NCBI GenBank assembly: GCA_039000515.1
Contig: JBCFYV010000001.1
Span: 59,640,234 to 59,704,233 of the forward strand
DNA: 64,000 nt
From: Timema cristinae
Taxonomy: Eukaryota > Arthropoda > Insecta > Phasmatodea > Timematidae
Direction: 5' to 3'
The translations under genes and the position numbers were made by a program. Positions 45,906 through 58,353 of this stretch are shown here, in pieces. The first letter of the stretch is position 1. The number at the start of each line of letters is the position of its first letter. The notes under the pieces were generated by a model that searched no databases, was not told the origin of the DNA, and saw only the letters and a program-made list of their open reading frames with translations.

Positions 45906-48900
45906 TCTTGTTAGATATGCGTGTTCCTCCTATTACAATCTGACTATATCTAGCAGTCAACAGAGCTATGTGTGACCTAGTGTGTTCTTCCTATTACAAT
46001 CTGACTATATCTAGCAGTCAACAGAGCTATGTGTGACCTAGTGAGTTCTTCCTATTACAATCTGACTATATCTATCAGTCAACAGAGCTATGTGTGACCT
46101 AGTGAGTTCTTCCTATTACAATCTGACTATATCTAGCAGTCAACAGAGCTATGTGTGAGCTTGTGTGTTCTTCCTATTACAATCTGACTATATCTAGCAG
46201 TCAACAGAGCTATGTGTGAGCTTCTGCGTTCTTCTTATTACAATCTGACTATATCTAGCAGTCAACAGAGCTATGTGTGACCTAGAGTGTTCTTCATATT
46301 ACAATCTGACTATATCCAGCAGTCAACAGAGCTATGTGTGAGCTAGTGCGTTCTTCCTATTACAATCTGACTATATCTAGCAGTCAAGAGAGCTATGTGT
46401 GACCTAGTGTGTTCTTCCTATTACAATCTGACTATATCTAGCAGTCAACAGAGCTATGTGTGACCTAGTGTGTTCTTCCTATTACAATCTGACTATATCT
46501 AGCAGTCAACAGTGCTATGTGTGATCTAGTGAGTTCATCCTATTACAATCTGACTATATCTAGCAGTCAACAGAGCTATGTGTGACCTAGTGTGTTCCTC
46601 CTATTATAATCTGACTATATCTAGCAGTCAATAGAGCTATGTGTGATCTAGTGAGTTCTTCCTTTTACAATCTGACTATATCTGGCGGTCAACAGAGCTA
46701 TGTGTGAGCGTGTGTTCTTCCTATTACAATCTGACTATATCTAGCAGTCAACAGAGCTATGTGTGAGCTTGTGTGTTCTTCCTATTACAATCTGACTATA
46801 TCTAGCAGTCAACAGAGCTATGTGTGATCTAGTGAGTTCTTCCTATTACAATCTGACTATATCTAGCAGTCAAAAGAGATATGAGTGAGCTTGTGTGTTC
46901 TTCCTATTACAATCTGACTATATCTAGCAGTCAACAGAGCTATGTGTGAGCTAGTGCGTTCTTCCTATTACAATATGACTTTATCTAGCAGTCAACAGAG
47001 CTATGTGTGAGCTTGTGTGTTCTTCCTATTACAATCAGACTATATCTAGCAGTCAACATAGATATGTGTGAGCTTGTGTGTTCTTCCTATTACAATCTGA
47101 CTATATCTAGCAGTCAACAGAGCTATGTGTGATCTAGTGAGTTCTTCCTATTACAATCTGACAATATCTAGCAGTCAACAGAGCTATGTGTGAGCTTGTG
47201 TGTTCTTCATATTACAATCTGACTATATCTAGCTGTCAACAGAGCTATGTGTGAGCTAGTGCGTTCTTCCTATTACAATATGACTATATCTAGCAGTCAA
47301 CAGAGCTATGTGTGACCTAGCGTGTTCTTCCTATTACAATCTGACTATATCTAGCAGTCAACAGAGCTATGTGTGTCCTAGTGTGTTCTTCCTATTACAA
47401 TCTGACTATATATAGCAGTCAACAGAGCTATGTGTGACCTTGTGTGTTCTTCCTATTACAATCTGACTATATCTAGCAGTCATCAGAGCTATGTGTGAGC
47501 TAGTGCGTTCTTCCTATTACAATCTGACTATATCTAGCAATCAACAGAGTTATGTGTGACCTAGCGTGTTCTTCCTATTACAATCTGACTATATCTAGCA
47601 GTCAACAGAGCTATGTGTGACCTAGTGTGTTCTTCCTATTACAATCTGACTATATCTAGCAGTCAACAGAGCTATGTGTGACCTAGTGAGTTCTTCCTAT
47701 TACAATCTGACTATATCTAGCGGTCAACAGAGCTATGTGTGAGCTAGTGCGTTCTTCCTATTACAATCTGACTATATCTAGCAGTCAACAGAGCTATGTG
47801 TGACCTATTGTGTTCTTCCTATTACAATCTGACTATATATAGCAGTCAACAGAGCTATGTGTGACCTAGTGAGTTCTTCCTATTACAATCTGACTATATC
47901 TAGCAGTCAACAGAGCTATGTGTGAGTTTGTGAGTTCTTCCTATTACAATCTCACTATATCTAGCAGTCAACAGAGTTATGTGTGACCTAATGAGTTCTT
48001 CCTATTACAATCTGACTATATCTAACGGTCAACAGAGCTATGTGTGACCTAGTGTGTTCTTCCTATTACAATCTGACTATATCTAGCAGTCAACAGAGCT
48101 ATGTGTGACCTAGTGTGTTCTTCCTATTACAATCTGACTATATCTAGCAGTCAACAGAGCTATGTGTGATCTAGTGAGTTCTTCCTATTACAATCTGACT
48201 ATATCTAGCAGTCAACAGAGCTATGTGTGACCTAGTGTGTTCCTCCTATTATAATCTGACTATATCTAGCAGTCAATAGAGCTATGTGTGATCTAGTGAG
48301 TTCTTCCTATTACAATCTGACTATATCTGGCGCTCAACAGAGCTATGTGTGAGCGTGTGTTCTTCCTATTACAATCTGACTATATCTAGCAGTCAACAGA
48401 GCTATTTGTGAGCTTGTGTGTTCTTCCTATTACAATCTGACTATATCTAGCAGTCAACAGAGCTATGTGTGATCTAGTGAGTTCTTCCTATTACAATCTG
48501 ACTATATCTAGCAGTCAAAAGAGATATTTTGTGAGCTTGTATGTTCTTCCTATTACAATCTGACTATATCTAGCAGTCAACAGAGCTATGTGTGACCTAG
48601 TGAGTTCTTCCTATTACAATCTGACTATATCTGGCGGTCAACAGAGCTATGTGTGAGCGTGTGTTCTTCCTATTACAATCTGACTATATCTAGCAGTCAA
48701 CAGAGTTATGTGTGACCTAGTGTGTTCTTCCCATTACAATCTGACTATATCTAGCAGTCAACAGAGCTATGTGTGACCTAGTGAGTTCTTCCTATTACAA
48801 TCTGACTATATCTAACGGTCAACAGAGCTATGTGTGACTAGTGTGTTCTTCCTATTACAATCTGACTATATCTAGCAGTCAACAGAGCTATGTGTGACCT

Positions 48901-49393
48901 AGTGTGTTCCTCCTATTATAATCTGACTATATCTAGCAGTCAACAGAGCTATGTGTGAGCTTGTGTGTTCTTCCTATTACAATCTGACTATATTTAGCAG
49001 TCAACAGAGCTATGTGTGACCTAGTGTGTTCTTCCTATTACAATCTGACTATATCTAGCAGTCAACAGAGCTATGTGTGAGCTAGTGCGTTCTTACTATT
49101 ACAATCTGACTATATCTAGCAGTCAACAGAGCTATGTGTGACCTAGTGTGTTCTTCCTATTACAATCTGACTATATCTAGCAGTCAACAGAGCTATGTGT
49201 GAGCTTGTGTGTTCTTCCTATTACAATCTGACTATATTTATCAGTCAACAGAGCTATGTGTGAGCTTGTGTGTTCTTCCTATTACAATCTGACTATATCT
49301 AGCAATAAACAGAGCTATGTGTGACCTATTGTGTTCTTCCTATTACAATCTGACTATATATAGCAGTCAACAGAGCTATGTGTGACCTAGTGT
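45906..49393. repeat. 61-bp satellite array, right block
   Basis: About 57 well-ordered units of the same monomer as the left block. Sub-variants (GTGTGAGCTTGTGTGTTC, GTGTGATCTAGTGAGTTC, TCTGGCGGTCAACAG) recur as groups, suggesting higher-order duplications: the segment near 46460-46960 is echoed near 48080-48580. Confidence 0.95.
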
Positions 49394-49622
49394 TTCATAA
49401 GTTATAGTTCTTGAAATTATACATTAACACTAATCACTTACACTATAGAGTACAGGACGTTAATATTTTTTTAATCACTTACAGTATAGAACATGAATAT
49501 TTTTTATACATTACGTGAATTTTTTTTTTTTTTTTAGTTTCAATCACTTACAGTACTGAACATGAATTTTTTTAGGTTTAGTTCTATCACTTATGATTTT
49601 TTTCACATAGACGCACTGTTCA
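49394..49622. other. Short spacer between satellite and polymerase gene
   Basis: Contains three diverged copies of AATCACTTACAGTATAGAAC followed by ATGAATTTTTTTT-like T-runs. On the - strand this is the 3' side of the polymerase gene. Confidence 0.5.
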
Positions 49623-52600
49623 CTATAGAGTTGACTGTCTGATTGAGTAATGGAACCATGGAAGAGTATTGACAGTTCCTGGTACTCTATATCTTTTGTC
49701 GTCGATAGAGCATAGAGCGACCCTATTGAATTTTTGTGTGTAAAGTTTGAATCCTACTGCTCTTATTGAACGAGCCTCTTTCATGACTATCGTCTCATCT
49801 GTCAAACAATTACGATAATCCTCTAATGAAAGCGTTCTTAACGCGCTACTCTTCACCCCTTTAGCCTTGAGAGTCTCCCCAACTCCTTGTACCGAGAATG
49901 AATAGAGTTTAGGACGTAAACCAATGAACTCAGTGATGATCAGACCTCGAGTCTCGTCTTTTAGTTTACCGAGCACCCCTTTATTCACTACGGGCATCCT
50001 GTAAATATTGTCTTGTCCGTAGGTGGAGGTGTCCAGGTAGTCATTAGCTAACAGGGCAAGTCTCTGGTATGCATCCTCAACAGTCATGTAGTAAAGAAGT
50101 GAGTCTGTATCAGTGTATTGAAGTTTTAACGTACCTTTAGGGAAGGCAGGGATCATAACCTGGTAATGCAGACCGTACATCACTACCTTCGAGATTTCCA
50201 AAATGGCGAATCCCGCATAGATAGGCATATCAAAGTAAATCTCTTGCGGCTCCATCTCGATGATGACTAGGTTTTCTGACACTATCGAGCAGTTTTTAAA
50301 GTTAGGACTGGCTATGAGGTTACCCGCTCCAAATTTCCCATCCCACCTGGTAGCTATCTTTATCGTACGGTAAGCCCTCTTGTTAGATATGAGGCGGCCA
50401 AATGCGGCATTGTTCATCAGTTTGAAAAACATGTTTTCAAATTGATTACTCGCTTTACACCTCATTTCCGCGTTCAACCTGATATACGGAGCCATCCACG
50501 GCGCTTGCTTGAAACTGAGAACACGGTGAACTCTCGTCAGTTTCAACCCGTTCGCTGAACATAGCTTTAGATGACGGTAGTGAATGACGTACCCGCTCTT
50601 ATCAGCTAAAGTTGTTAACAGTTTCTCATGTTTCCCTACGGGTGGAATCCCTTTCTCAGGACAGAACGGCAAATCAGAATGAGCGTCGTGCACATCTTGC
50701 GGGTATTCAAGATCTACCTGCAAGATATAGCCCGTATCCGCATCATCCTCTACTTTTAGCACGTCCAATCGAGCAATTTCGTCATCTTCGAGCCACCTGA
50801 ACTCTCCATAGGGAAGTGAGGACAGCATACTAAATGAATAGAGTCCATTTACGTCTAGATAGACAATGTAGGACTCTGGCTTGGAAGGATCAAACGCCTC
50901 CATATAGTGATTATTCGCTACAGCATGACGATTAGCCACAAAACATATCCCCCCGCGGATAGCCCCCTCAATGAATTGATGAGTGTCCACATTATCGATT
51001 AATTCGAGCTGTACCCGGGTTATTCTCAATAGAGCCTGGTACGCTAGACTGGGAGCTGTAAGGGACCATCCGTGATCGAGCCTATACGTTTTCATGCAGA
51101 GATCACGAAAGTTCTCAAAGACGTCCCCTAGTAAAGTTACATCCGTGCACAGGTAGAGGTTCGAATAGTCCCAAAGATTCTTACATTCGAATACTCGCCA
51201 AACCTCACAGGAGTGATCATAGTCTTCCTGAGAGATATGACTATCCGTGAGCGCATTGTAAAATTTATCTTTGCTCGGTAACTGAGTCTCATCTAGCCGC
51301 TCGAATGAATCAATATAATCATAGGGGAACACTCCTTTTCGTGTGACTAATTTAAAGCGTTCATCCTCAGGATGGCACTTACGCGTGATTTTAAGTTGCC
51401 CGGGTTCGAGGTAAGATACGCATTTCTCCAGGGAAGTACATAGAAAACTGAAACTATCTATAATTTTAATTGTAATCCCTCGAAACCCGCACCGAATATA
51501 TTTCATGATTACTTTGAATCTTCCCATAGTCTCTCCAATAACTCTGACTTTTCCTGGATTGATGAGAACGCTCTCCCCGTGAACGGATCAGTTTCTCTAC
51601 GTTCAACGAGTGATTCGAGAAGGAAAAAATTGTCGTAGCAACGCGCGTTATGGATTACTACGCTCAGGTGACTCGGGTTCTTGTAATTATTATTGCACCC
51701 TGCGTGACTACTCCCACGATAAAGTCCAGTCAAGTGACAATGATCCATAACCCTAATATCATCATTCTTGTAGGGCTTCTCGCATATATGGCAATGAGAG
51801 GCTGTATTATGAGCGTCTCTTTGAGCAGGAGTTAACGCTTTCATCGGTACAACGGTACTATAGTACTCTAGTACACGCTTCGCCGTATCTATGAGCGCCT
51901 CAACAAATTGGTCAGTACAATCTTTCCCCGTGAAGTGACAGTACTCTGAGAGACTATCGTCAAAATTACATTTAACGTACATTCCTACAGAATAAGCTAC
52001 ATGATGCTGAACAATCTCGGTATAAGAAAATTTTGGGTCGGGATCACTCGTCTCTATAGGCATAAGTAGGCTCTCCAGGTCCGCATATACGATAAATCCT
52101 GTTTTCTCCTGCTGCTTATACTGAGTGAACGTGAGGAATTTATCCTCCCCTTGAGGGAATGTACTCCTAACCGCATCGAATTTTATACACGCCTCTTTAT
52201 GTTTTGTGAGTTTGTTTTCAGTCAAAAAAGCGGACAGGCATCTATCACAAAAGTATCTACGTCCTCCGTTAGACGTTGATGATAGTTGAGGGTTTATTAA
52301 CCTTGACAGATTTTTAATCCAGCTGAAATAATAAGTTTCTGTCCCGTGAACTCTTATCATAAATAAATGAACATGTCTAGCACGCTCTTTAGCACTGACG
52401 TGTACGGGAACAATTACTAGTTTTTTTAGAGGTGTCAGCTGAGTCAATATAAGAGTCACTCCCATCATGCTTTGCAGTGTACACATTTATAGATATATCG
52501 TTAAGCTTTTCAAAGCGCTCGATATATCTCATTTGGAAAGGGAGAGGGATCCCGTCTAGATTCAACACGTCTCGAAAATTAGGGTAAGAGGATAAACGTT

Positions 52601-53444
52601 GCGCATTTCCCGTCGGTTCAAAAATACCTGATAAAACAGATACAGGGAAGCAATGACCTTCTTCACATTGCACATTTATCAACGCTTTGCGGTTGGCTAT
52701 AGTTTCTGGGATTTAAACCCGAGCCCCGATCGTGAAAACCGTGTTTTTAGAGAGATTATTCTCATCTCCAATGTACCGTCATACATTCAACCTGAGTCTC
52801 TAGAAACAAAACCTTCAATTTGAGCAAGGAGGGGGAAAACTACATTATTCTCATATATTTCCTCCAAGTTTGTATGGCTAAATATACCGCATAGACTAGA
52901 GTTGAAATACCCCTTCTTAATTCTACCTTCGGTAGGATGTCTAAACTCGCAAATGAGACTGCAATTTACCTTTATCGAGTCATTTTCAATTGTTTCTTCT
53001 ACCGTCTTTACGTATATACCTCCGCACGCGACGAGAAACTGAACGGGGTCCTTGTAAGGCAATTCATTAGTGATAGAATAGGTTTTTTACGGCGAGTGTA
53101 CGCCTGCTCAATAAGTTTAAATGAGAGAGACCTAACGGTTCCAGGTAAAGCCTAAACTGGGTAAATCCCGTACCTAAGTCACGTGACTGAGTCAAAAGTG
53201 TCCGGATCTGTCCATCTATATCCTTATGTCCGAGTATCAAAACGCTCGAGGTCTTAATCAACCCTGGCGTATGCTCAATATATGCTTTATATACTTGTGT
53301 TGTGATATCACGTTTTAGATAATTAATTAAAAGTTGCTCATTCGAGGTTAATTCACGGAGAGTATACACTTTATTTCCATTTATTTGTCGAGATATAATG
53401 ATGGGGCGAGAAAAGCGCGCTCTTTTAGCTGGAGGTTCTGCCAT
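49623..53444 (-). pseudogene. PolB: Polinton family-B DNA polymerase (protein-primed type), broken
   Basis: Pieces in order on the - strand. 53444-53067: N-terminus with a basic PPAKRAR start. 53062-52787 and 52682-52389: conserved N-terminal region (NRKALINVQCEEGHCFPVSV). 52486-51509: C2H2-like YFCDRCLSAF...KHKEAC, exonuclease I YADLESL, a Cys/His cluster (CHICEKPY...DHCH), exonuclease II HNARCYDNFF. 51527-49623 (634 codons): exonuclease III LYLCTDVTLLGDVFE at 124-138, palm motif A YLDVNGLYSFSM at about 223, motif B KLMNNAAFG at 369, motif C YTDTDS at 471, and RPKLYSF near 538. All catalytic residues expected for proofreading and synthesis are present. The gene is cut by frameshifts (two at A-runs near 53090 and 52425, one near 52790, one near 51515) and two stops around 52770-52700. 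It would replicate the element; as read here it cannot yield one protein. Some shifts may be consensus errors. Confidence 0.93.
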
Positions 53445-54458
53445 TTAGCCTCCTCTTCATTTAGGTACAGTCCCCTCCAAGATAACGTCAAGTGGGCTCG
53501 AGATGGCTGTAAACAAACAAACAGGAACGACTATGAAGAGTAAGTGCGTAAGACAGACTCCTTACCCCCTAGACCATCAGGCTACCTAGCTGCTTCAGTC
53601 ACTGCCTTACTCTCGTATTGGGAGGGTCAAGGTTCGACTCTCGCCCAGGATGGTTTTAACCTAATGGGTTTTTCTAGTCTCTCTCTAACCAGGCAAATTT
53701 GTACACATTTCCTCTAAAAATATAACCTTATTAATCCCTAAACTGTATAACCAGAACGGCTAGTATGGAAAGCTTTTTTAGTTTACTGTAAATACAGAAA
53801 GGTTTAAATGTTTCTTTTTTTGTTGCTGAAGGTTGTTCTCCCTCGTTCCCTTCCGTTAAAAGAAGAAAGACGAGAAAAAAAAATGTTTATATACTCCCTC
53901 GGTCCTTTCTGTTAAAAGAGGGTGGAAAAGTGTGTTTAAACTCATTTTAAAAACGACTCAAGTAGGTGTTTTTTTAAAATTATTCACTCGTGTTAAATTC
54001 TCGATATTCCTTTAAAGCATTATTAACCATGACGAAAATGTACTTAAACTATTCACATTTAACCTGAAAACAATTCAATGATTATTGACTTAGGTCTTAC
54101 GAGGAATAGATTAAACACAATTATCCTGGGAAGTGAGGTTTGAACCTTGTATTGTTAGTTAATGATGTAAACAATTCCTTTTTTTAAACTCATTTCAAAA
54201 AAACTATTCATTCGATGATTATTGGCCAGGACCGAGGATTGAACACTGGACCTCTAGGTTTACCAGGTTTATTAATGAGTGTCAATTGAAGGATGCTGTT
54301 ACCCAGTTCACCGTAAATGTAACCATCAAGGCCTAAATTTTGATGACATGTCATCTTTTTTTGTTACATATAATGCTCATAATTACATAATATCTGTTCA
54401 TGAACCTCTGTGGTTTTGGAATTTAAGGTCATATTTCCTTGATTTGTTTAATTTCTTA
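53445..54458. other. Polinton noncoding spacer with a tRNA-like piece
   Basis: No gene. At 53610-53650 GGTCAAGGTTCGACTCTCGC resembles a T arm. On the other strand near 53585, TAGCCTGATGGTCTAGGGGG resembles a D arm, but the two are on opposite strands and do not form one tRNA. ATTTAACCTGAAAACAATTC at 54059 is a first copy of a motif amplified further right. Confidence 0.4.
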
Positions 54459-54918
54459 GGTCTGATTAGGCCTATTCGCGTAATTCATGTTGAATAAGTA
54501 ACTTATATTTAGTGTCACTTTTAATAAATAATCTTGAGCAATTGAGTAATTGATATATTACTCCAATTTAGTTAATTAAACCTAAGAATCATCGCAAGTT
54601 AATTGTTTAATTTTTTTTAGGTCTGATTAGGCCTATTCGCATAATTCATGTTGAATAAGTAACTTATATTTAGTGTCACTTTTAATAAATAATCTTGAAC
54701 AATTGAGTTATTGATATATTACTCCAATTTAGTTAATTAACCCTAAGAATCATCGCAAGTTAATTGTTTAATTTTTTAGGTCTGATTAGGCCTATTCGCA
54801 GAATTCATGTTGAATAAGTAACTTATATTTAGTGTCACTTTTAATAAATAATCTTGAACAATTGAGTAATTGATATATTACTCCAATTTAGTTAATTAAC
54901 CCTGAGAATCATCGCAAG
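54459..54918. repeat. ~160-bp tandem repeat, about three copies
   Basis: Units begin GGTCTGATTAGGCCTATTCG at 54459, 54619 and 54778. They contain AATAAGTAACTTATATTTAG and AATCATCGCAAGTTAATTG. A partial unit recurs at 55195-55290 inside the next array. Confidence 0.9.
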
Positions 54919-56600
54919 ACCTAACTCGAGTAAGGAATGGGTGTAATGAGGTGGACTGGATAGAACTAGCTAAAGATAGGGGTAGGGTGTAATGAGTTGG
55001 GCTGGATAGAACTAGCTCAAGATAGGGCTAGGGTGTAATGAGTTGGACTGGAACTCAAGATAGGGATAGGGATGTAATGAGGTGGACTGGATAGAACTAG
55101 CTCAAGATAGAGCTAGGGTGTAATGATGTGGACTGGATAGAACTAGCTCAAGATAGAGATAGGGTGTAACTATTCACATTTAACCTGAAAACAAGATTAG
55201 GCCTATTCGCGTAATTCATGTTGAATAAGTAACTTATATTTAGTGTCACTTTTAATAAATAATCTTCAGCAATTGAATAATTGATATTTCAATAAAAACT
55301 ATTCACATTTAACCTGAAAACAATTCAATGTTTATTGACTTAGATTAAGTACGGTTATCCTAACACACACACACACACACATGAGTTGGACTGGATAGAA
55401 CTATCTCAAGATAAGGATAAAGTGTAATGAGGTGGACTGGATAGAACTAGCTCAAGACGAGATAGGATGTAATGAGTTGGACTGGATAGAACTAACTCAA
55501 GATAGGGATAGGGATGTAATGAGGTGGACTGGATAGAACTAGCTCAAGATAGAGATACGGTGTAACTATTCACATTTAACCTGAAAACAATTCAATGTTT
55601 ATTGACTTAGATTAAGTACGGTTATCCTAACACACACACACACACACATACGGGTGTAACTATTCACATTTAACCTGAAAACAATTCAATGATTATTAAC
55701 TTAGATTAAGTACGGTTATCCTAACACACACACACACACATGAGTTGGACTGGATAGAACTATCTCAAGATAAGGATAAAGTGTAATGTGGTGGACTGGA
55801 TAGAACAAGCTCAAGATAGAGATAGGATGTAATGAATTGGACTGGATAGAACTAACTCAAGATAGGGATAGGGATGTAATGAGGTGGACTGGATAGAACT
55901 AGCTCAAGATAGAGATAGGGTGTAACTATTCACATTTAACCTGAAAACAATTCAATGTTTATTGACTTAGATTAAGTACGGTTATCCTAACACACACACA
56001 CACACACACATACATACACACACACATGCATACACACACATACGGGTGTAACTATTCACATTTAACCTGAAAACAATTCAATGATTATTGACTTAGATTA
56101 AGTACGGTTATCCTAACACACACACACACACACACACACATGAGTTGGACTGGATAGAACTATCTCAAGATAAGGATAAAGTGTAATGAGGTGGACTGGA
56201 TAGAACTAGCTCAAGATAGAGATAGGATGTAATGAGTTGGACTGGATAAAACTAACTCAAGATAGGGATAGGTATGTAATGAGGTGGACTGGATAGAACT
56301 AGCTCAAGATAGAGATAGGGTGTAACTATTCACATTTAACCTGAAAACAATTTAATGTTTATTGACTTAGATTAAGTACGGTTATCCTAACACACACACA
56401 GATGAGTTGGACTGGATAGAACTAGCTCAAGATAGAGATAGGATGTAATGAGTTGGACTGGATAGAACTAACTCAAGATAGGGATAGGGATGTAATGAGG
56501 TGGACTGGATAGAACTAGCTCAAGATAGAGATAGGGTGTAACTATTCACATTTAACCTGAAAACAATTCAATGTTTATTGACTTAGATTAAGTACGGTTC
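54919..56600. repeat. Composite tandem array (46-bp units, TIR-like motif, CA tracts)
   Basis: Two modules alternate. The first is a 45-48-bp unit, GTAATGAGGTGGACTGGATA then GAACTAGCTCAAGATAGAGA. The second is AACTATTCACATTTAACCTG-AAAACAATTCAATG then GATTAAGTACGGTTATCCTA followed by (CA)n. The composite repeats about five times. The second module is related to sequence in both TIRs (near 40600 and 57770). Confidence 0.85.
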
Positions 56601-56620
56601 TCCTAACACACACACACACG

Positions 56621-56652
<32 letters not shown>

Positions 56653-56739
56653 CACACACATACACATACACACATACACACACACCCACACACACACACA
56701 TACACACACGCACACACATACACACACGCACACACACAC

Positions 56740-56773
<34 letters not shown>
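56601..56773. repeat. (CA)n/(CATA)n microsatellite in the first intron of gene A
   Basis: A long CA-rich tract starts directly after the splice donor of gene A (on the - strand it reads GTAAGTGTGTG...). The long - strand open frames across it encode only Val/Cys repeats. Confidence 0.9.
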
Positions 56774-56777
56774 TTAC

Positions 56778-57075
56778 CTTCAAAGTTCAGGATGGCTGTT
56801 TTGGTGGCGGTAGAGAGACCTTTGTAAACAAGTAGTAGATCCGCTTTCGAGATATCCTCTATCTGAGCGTCGCTGAGCGTCGAAAATCTTCGCGGCAGCC
56901 AAACTTGATACTTGGCGTCGAGTACAGTAAGTATACGACGACCGAATCGCGTATTTACCGATTTTATTGAAGAAATACGGTACGCGTGACCTATCTCCAA
57001 GTCAGTCAATTTACGTGGAAGTATCTCATTACTTCCCACCTCCGTCAAAAATGCGGCCACAAATTCTGACGGCAT
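56778..57075 (-). CDS. Gene A, small beta-rich protein, first exon
   Basis: ATG 57075 follows a TATA box by about 55 bp. The 99-codon exon ends at TTTGAAG|GTAAGTG, a strong splice donor; reading on only gives microsatellite. Residues 1-25 are variable. The shared domain follows: RKLTDLEIGHAYRI, KSVNTRFGRRILTVLD, KYQVWLPRRFSTLSD and DLLLVYKGL, ending in AILNFE. The VNT-R-FGRR and LPRRF motifs are shared with A' at 7014 and the overall pattern with B and C. No second exon is recognisable in the repeats that follow, so the 3' end may be lost; alternatively this exon carries nearly the whole protein. Function unknown; nucleic-acid binding next to polymerase B is a reasonable guess. Confidence 0.72.
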
Positions 57076-57119
57076 GGCTAATATAGCTACCGGTTAATGA
57101 TTCAACAAAAAAGGGCTGA

Positions 57120-57150
57120 CCACCCCTATTTATAGGCTTCAAACCACGCC
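57120..57150 (-). promoter_or_regulatory. TATA promoter of gene A
   Basis: On the - strand GAAGCCTATAAATAGGGGTG gives a TATA box at about 57134-57126, about 55 bp before the ATG. The 3' flank GGGGTGG is shared with the A' promoter (TATAAAGAGGGGTG). Confidence 0.6.
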
Positions 57151-57489
57151 TCTCCCCCTCCTACAAAGTACACGGATCTAGACCTTCAATGTGAAAACTA
57201 CTTAACACAAATCTCTGTCACGAATTAAGTATTATGATTCTAAGCATGTCACTTGGAAAGAAATTTATGTTCTAAAGTTTGTGAATCAGATAATACCTTG
57301 ACTGTTATTAGAATATACGGCTCTTTCAAGAGCAGCTGCCACAGCTGTGCACCGCAGTCACTAGGTCAAGCCCCTCACAACACACTTCACCGTGTGGGCA
57401 CCTTATAACCCTGCCTATAGGGTCTACACGCTACGTCACGATGATGAAAGAGAGAGGGATAAAAAACATCTGGTCCGTGCGAGAGATAA
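57151..57489. other. Polinton unique sequence between gene A and the right TIR
   Basis: No further gene is seen. Contains short GC-richer patches (e.g. CCGTGTGGGCACCTTATAAC) that could belong to gene A's upstream control region. Confidence 0.4.
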
Positions 57490-58322
57490 CCCCTCAACCC
57501 CTCGCCCGGGTGCTTCATCAACCCTCCTCCATACCGAAAAGACTAAGACTTTGAGAGAGAGAGAGAGAGGGAGAATTTTGTACTGAATATATGTATGCGA
57601 AGAAATATCATTCGTTTATCAAAGAGGTGAGTGTTATACATTTCGGGGAAATCAACTCTTCATAATCCAGCTTCATTTAAAGATAATTACACATACACCC
57701 ACACGCACACACACACAACCTTGTATTGTTAGTTAATGATGTAAACAATTTTTTTTAAACTCATTTAACTTGAAAACAATTCAACGATTATTGTCTTAGA
57801 TTAAGTTCAGTTATCCTAACACACTCACACACGCACACGACCCTGTTTTGGTAGTTAATGATGTAAACAATTCTTTTAAACTCATTTAACTTGAAAACAA
57901 TTAAATGATTATTGACTTAGAAGGGAATAATACTTGTCATATCCTTAATTCCCAATCTTTGCTAGGACTGACCGTCAGGGTTTGAGAGAGAGAATATACT
58001 TGTCATATCCCCAGGTCCATAAGCTGCCCTCCCACGTAGGAATTGGGAAGTGAACCCGCATTTGTGTGGAGGTATAGTGTAAGGCGCTACTAGACTGACG
58101 ATGACGTGGAGATCCAGGGTGTACTGAAGGTGAATTTTCCAAAATGGTTTTCAACTTTCTTTTCACGTGAATGCGGGTTCCTAATCCACGGTGCACTGGC
58201 AGGGGGTTCTAACCTTCCCAGTCCCAAGAACAACAAGCATACTACCCAGGATCCCAATCCATGATACATTTTACTACAATTTCGAGAATAGAATCCATCA
58301 TTTAAAAAAAACTATTCACAAC

Positions 58323-58353
<31 letters not shown>

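Noticed and set aside
42403..49393. Regular repeats as a CRISPR array
   Set aside because: The whole 61-bp unit repeats with no variable spacers, in a eukaryotic context.
53520..53650. tRNA gene in the Polinton spacer
   Set aside because: The D-arm-like and T-arm-like pieces are on opposite strands.
56575..56777. Val/Cys-repeat extension of gene A
   Set aside because: It starts at a consensus splice donor and is only microsatellite.
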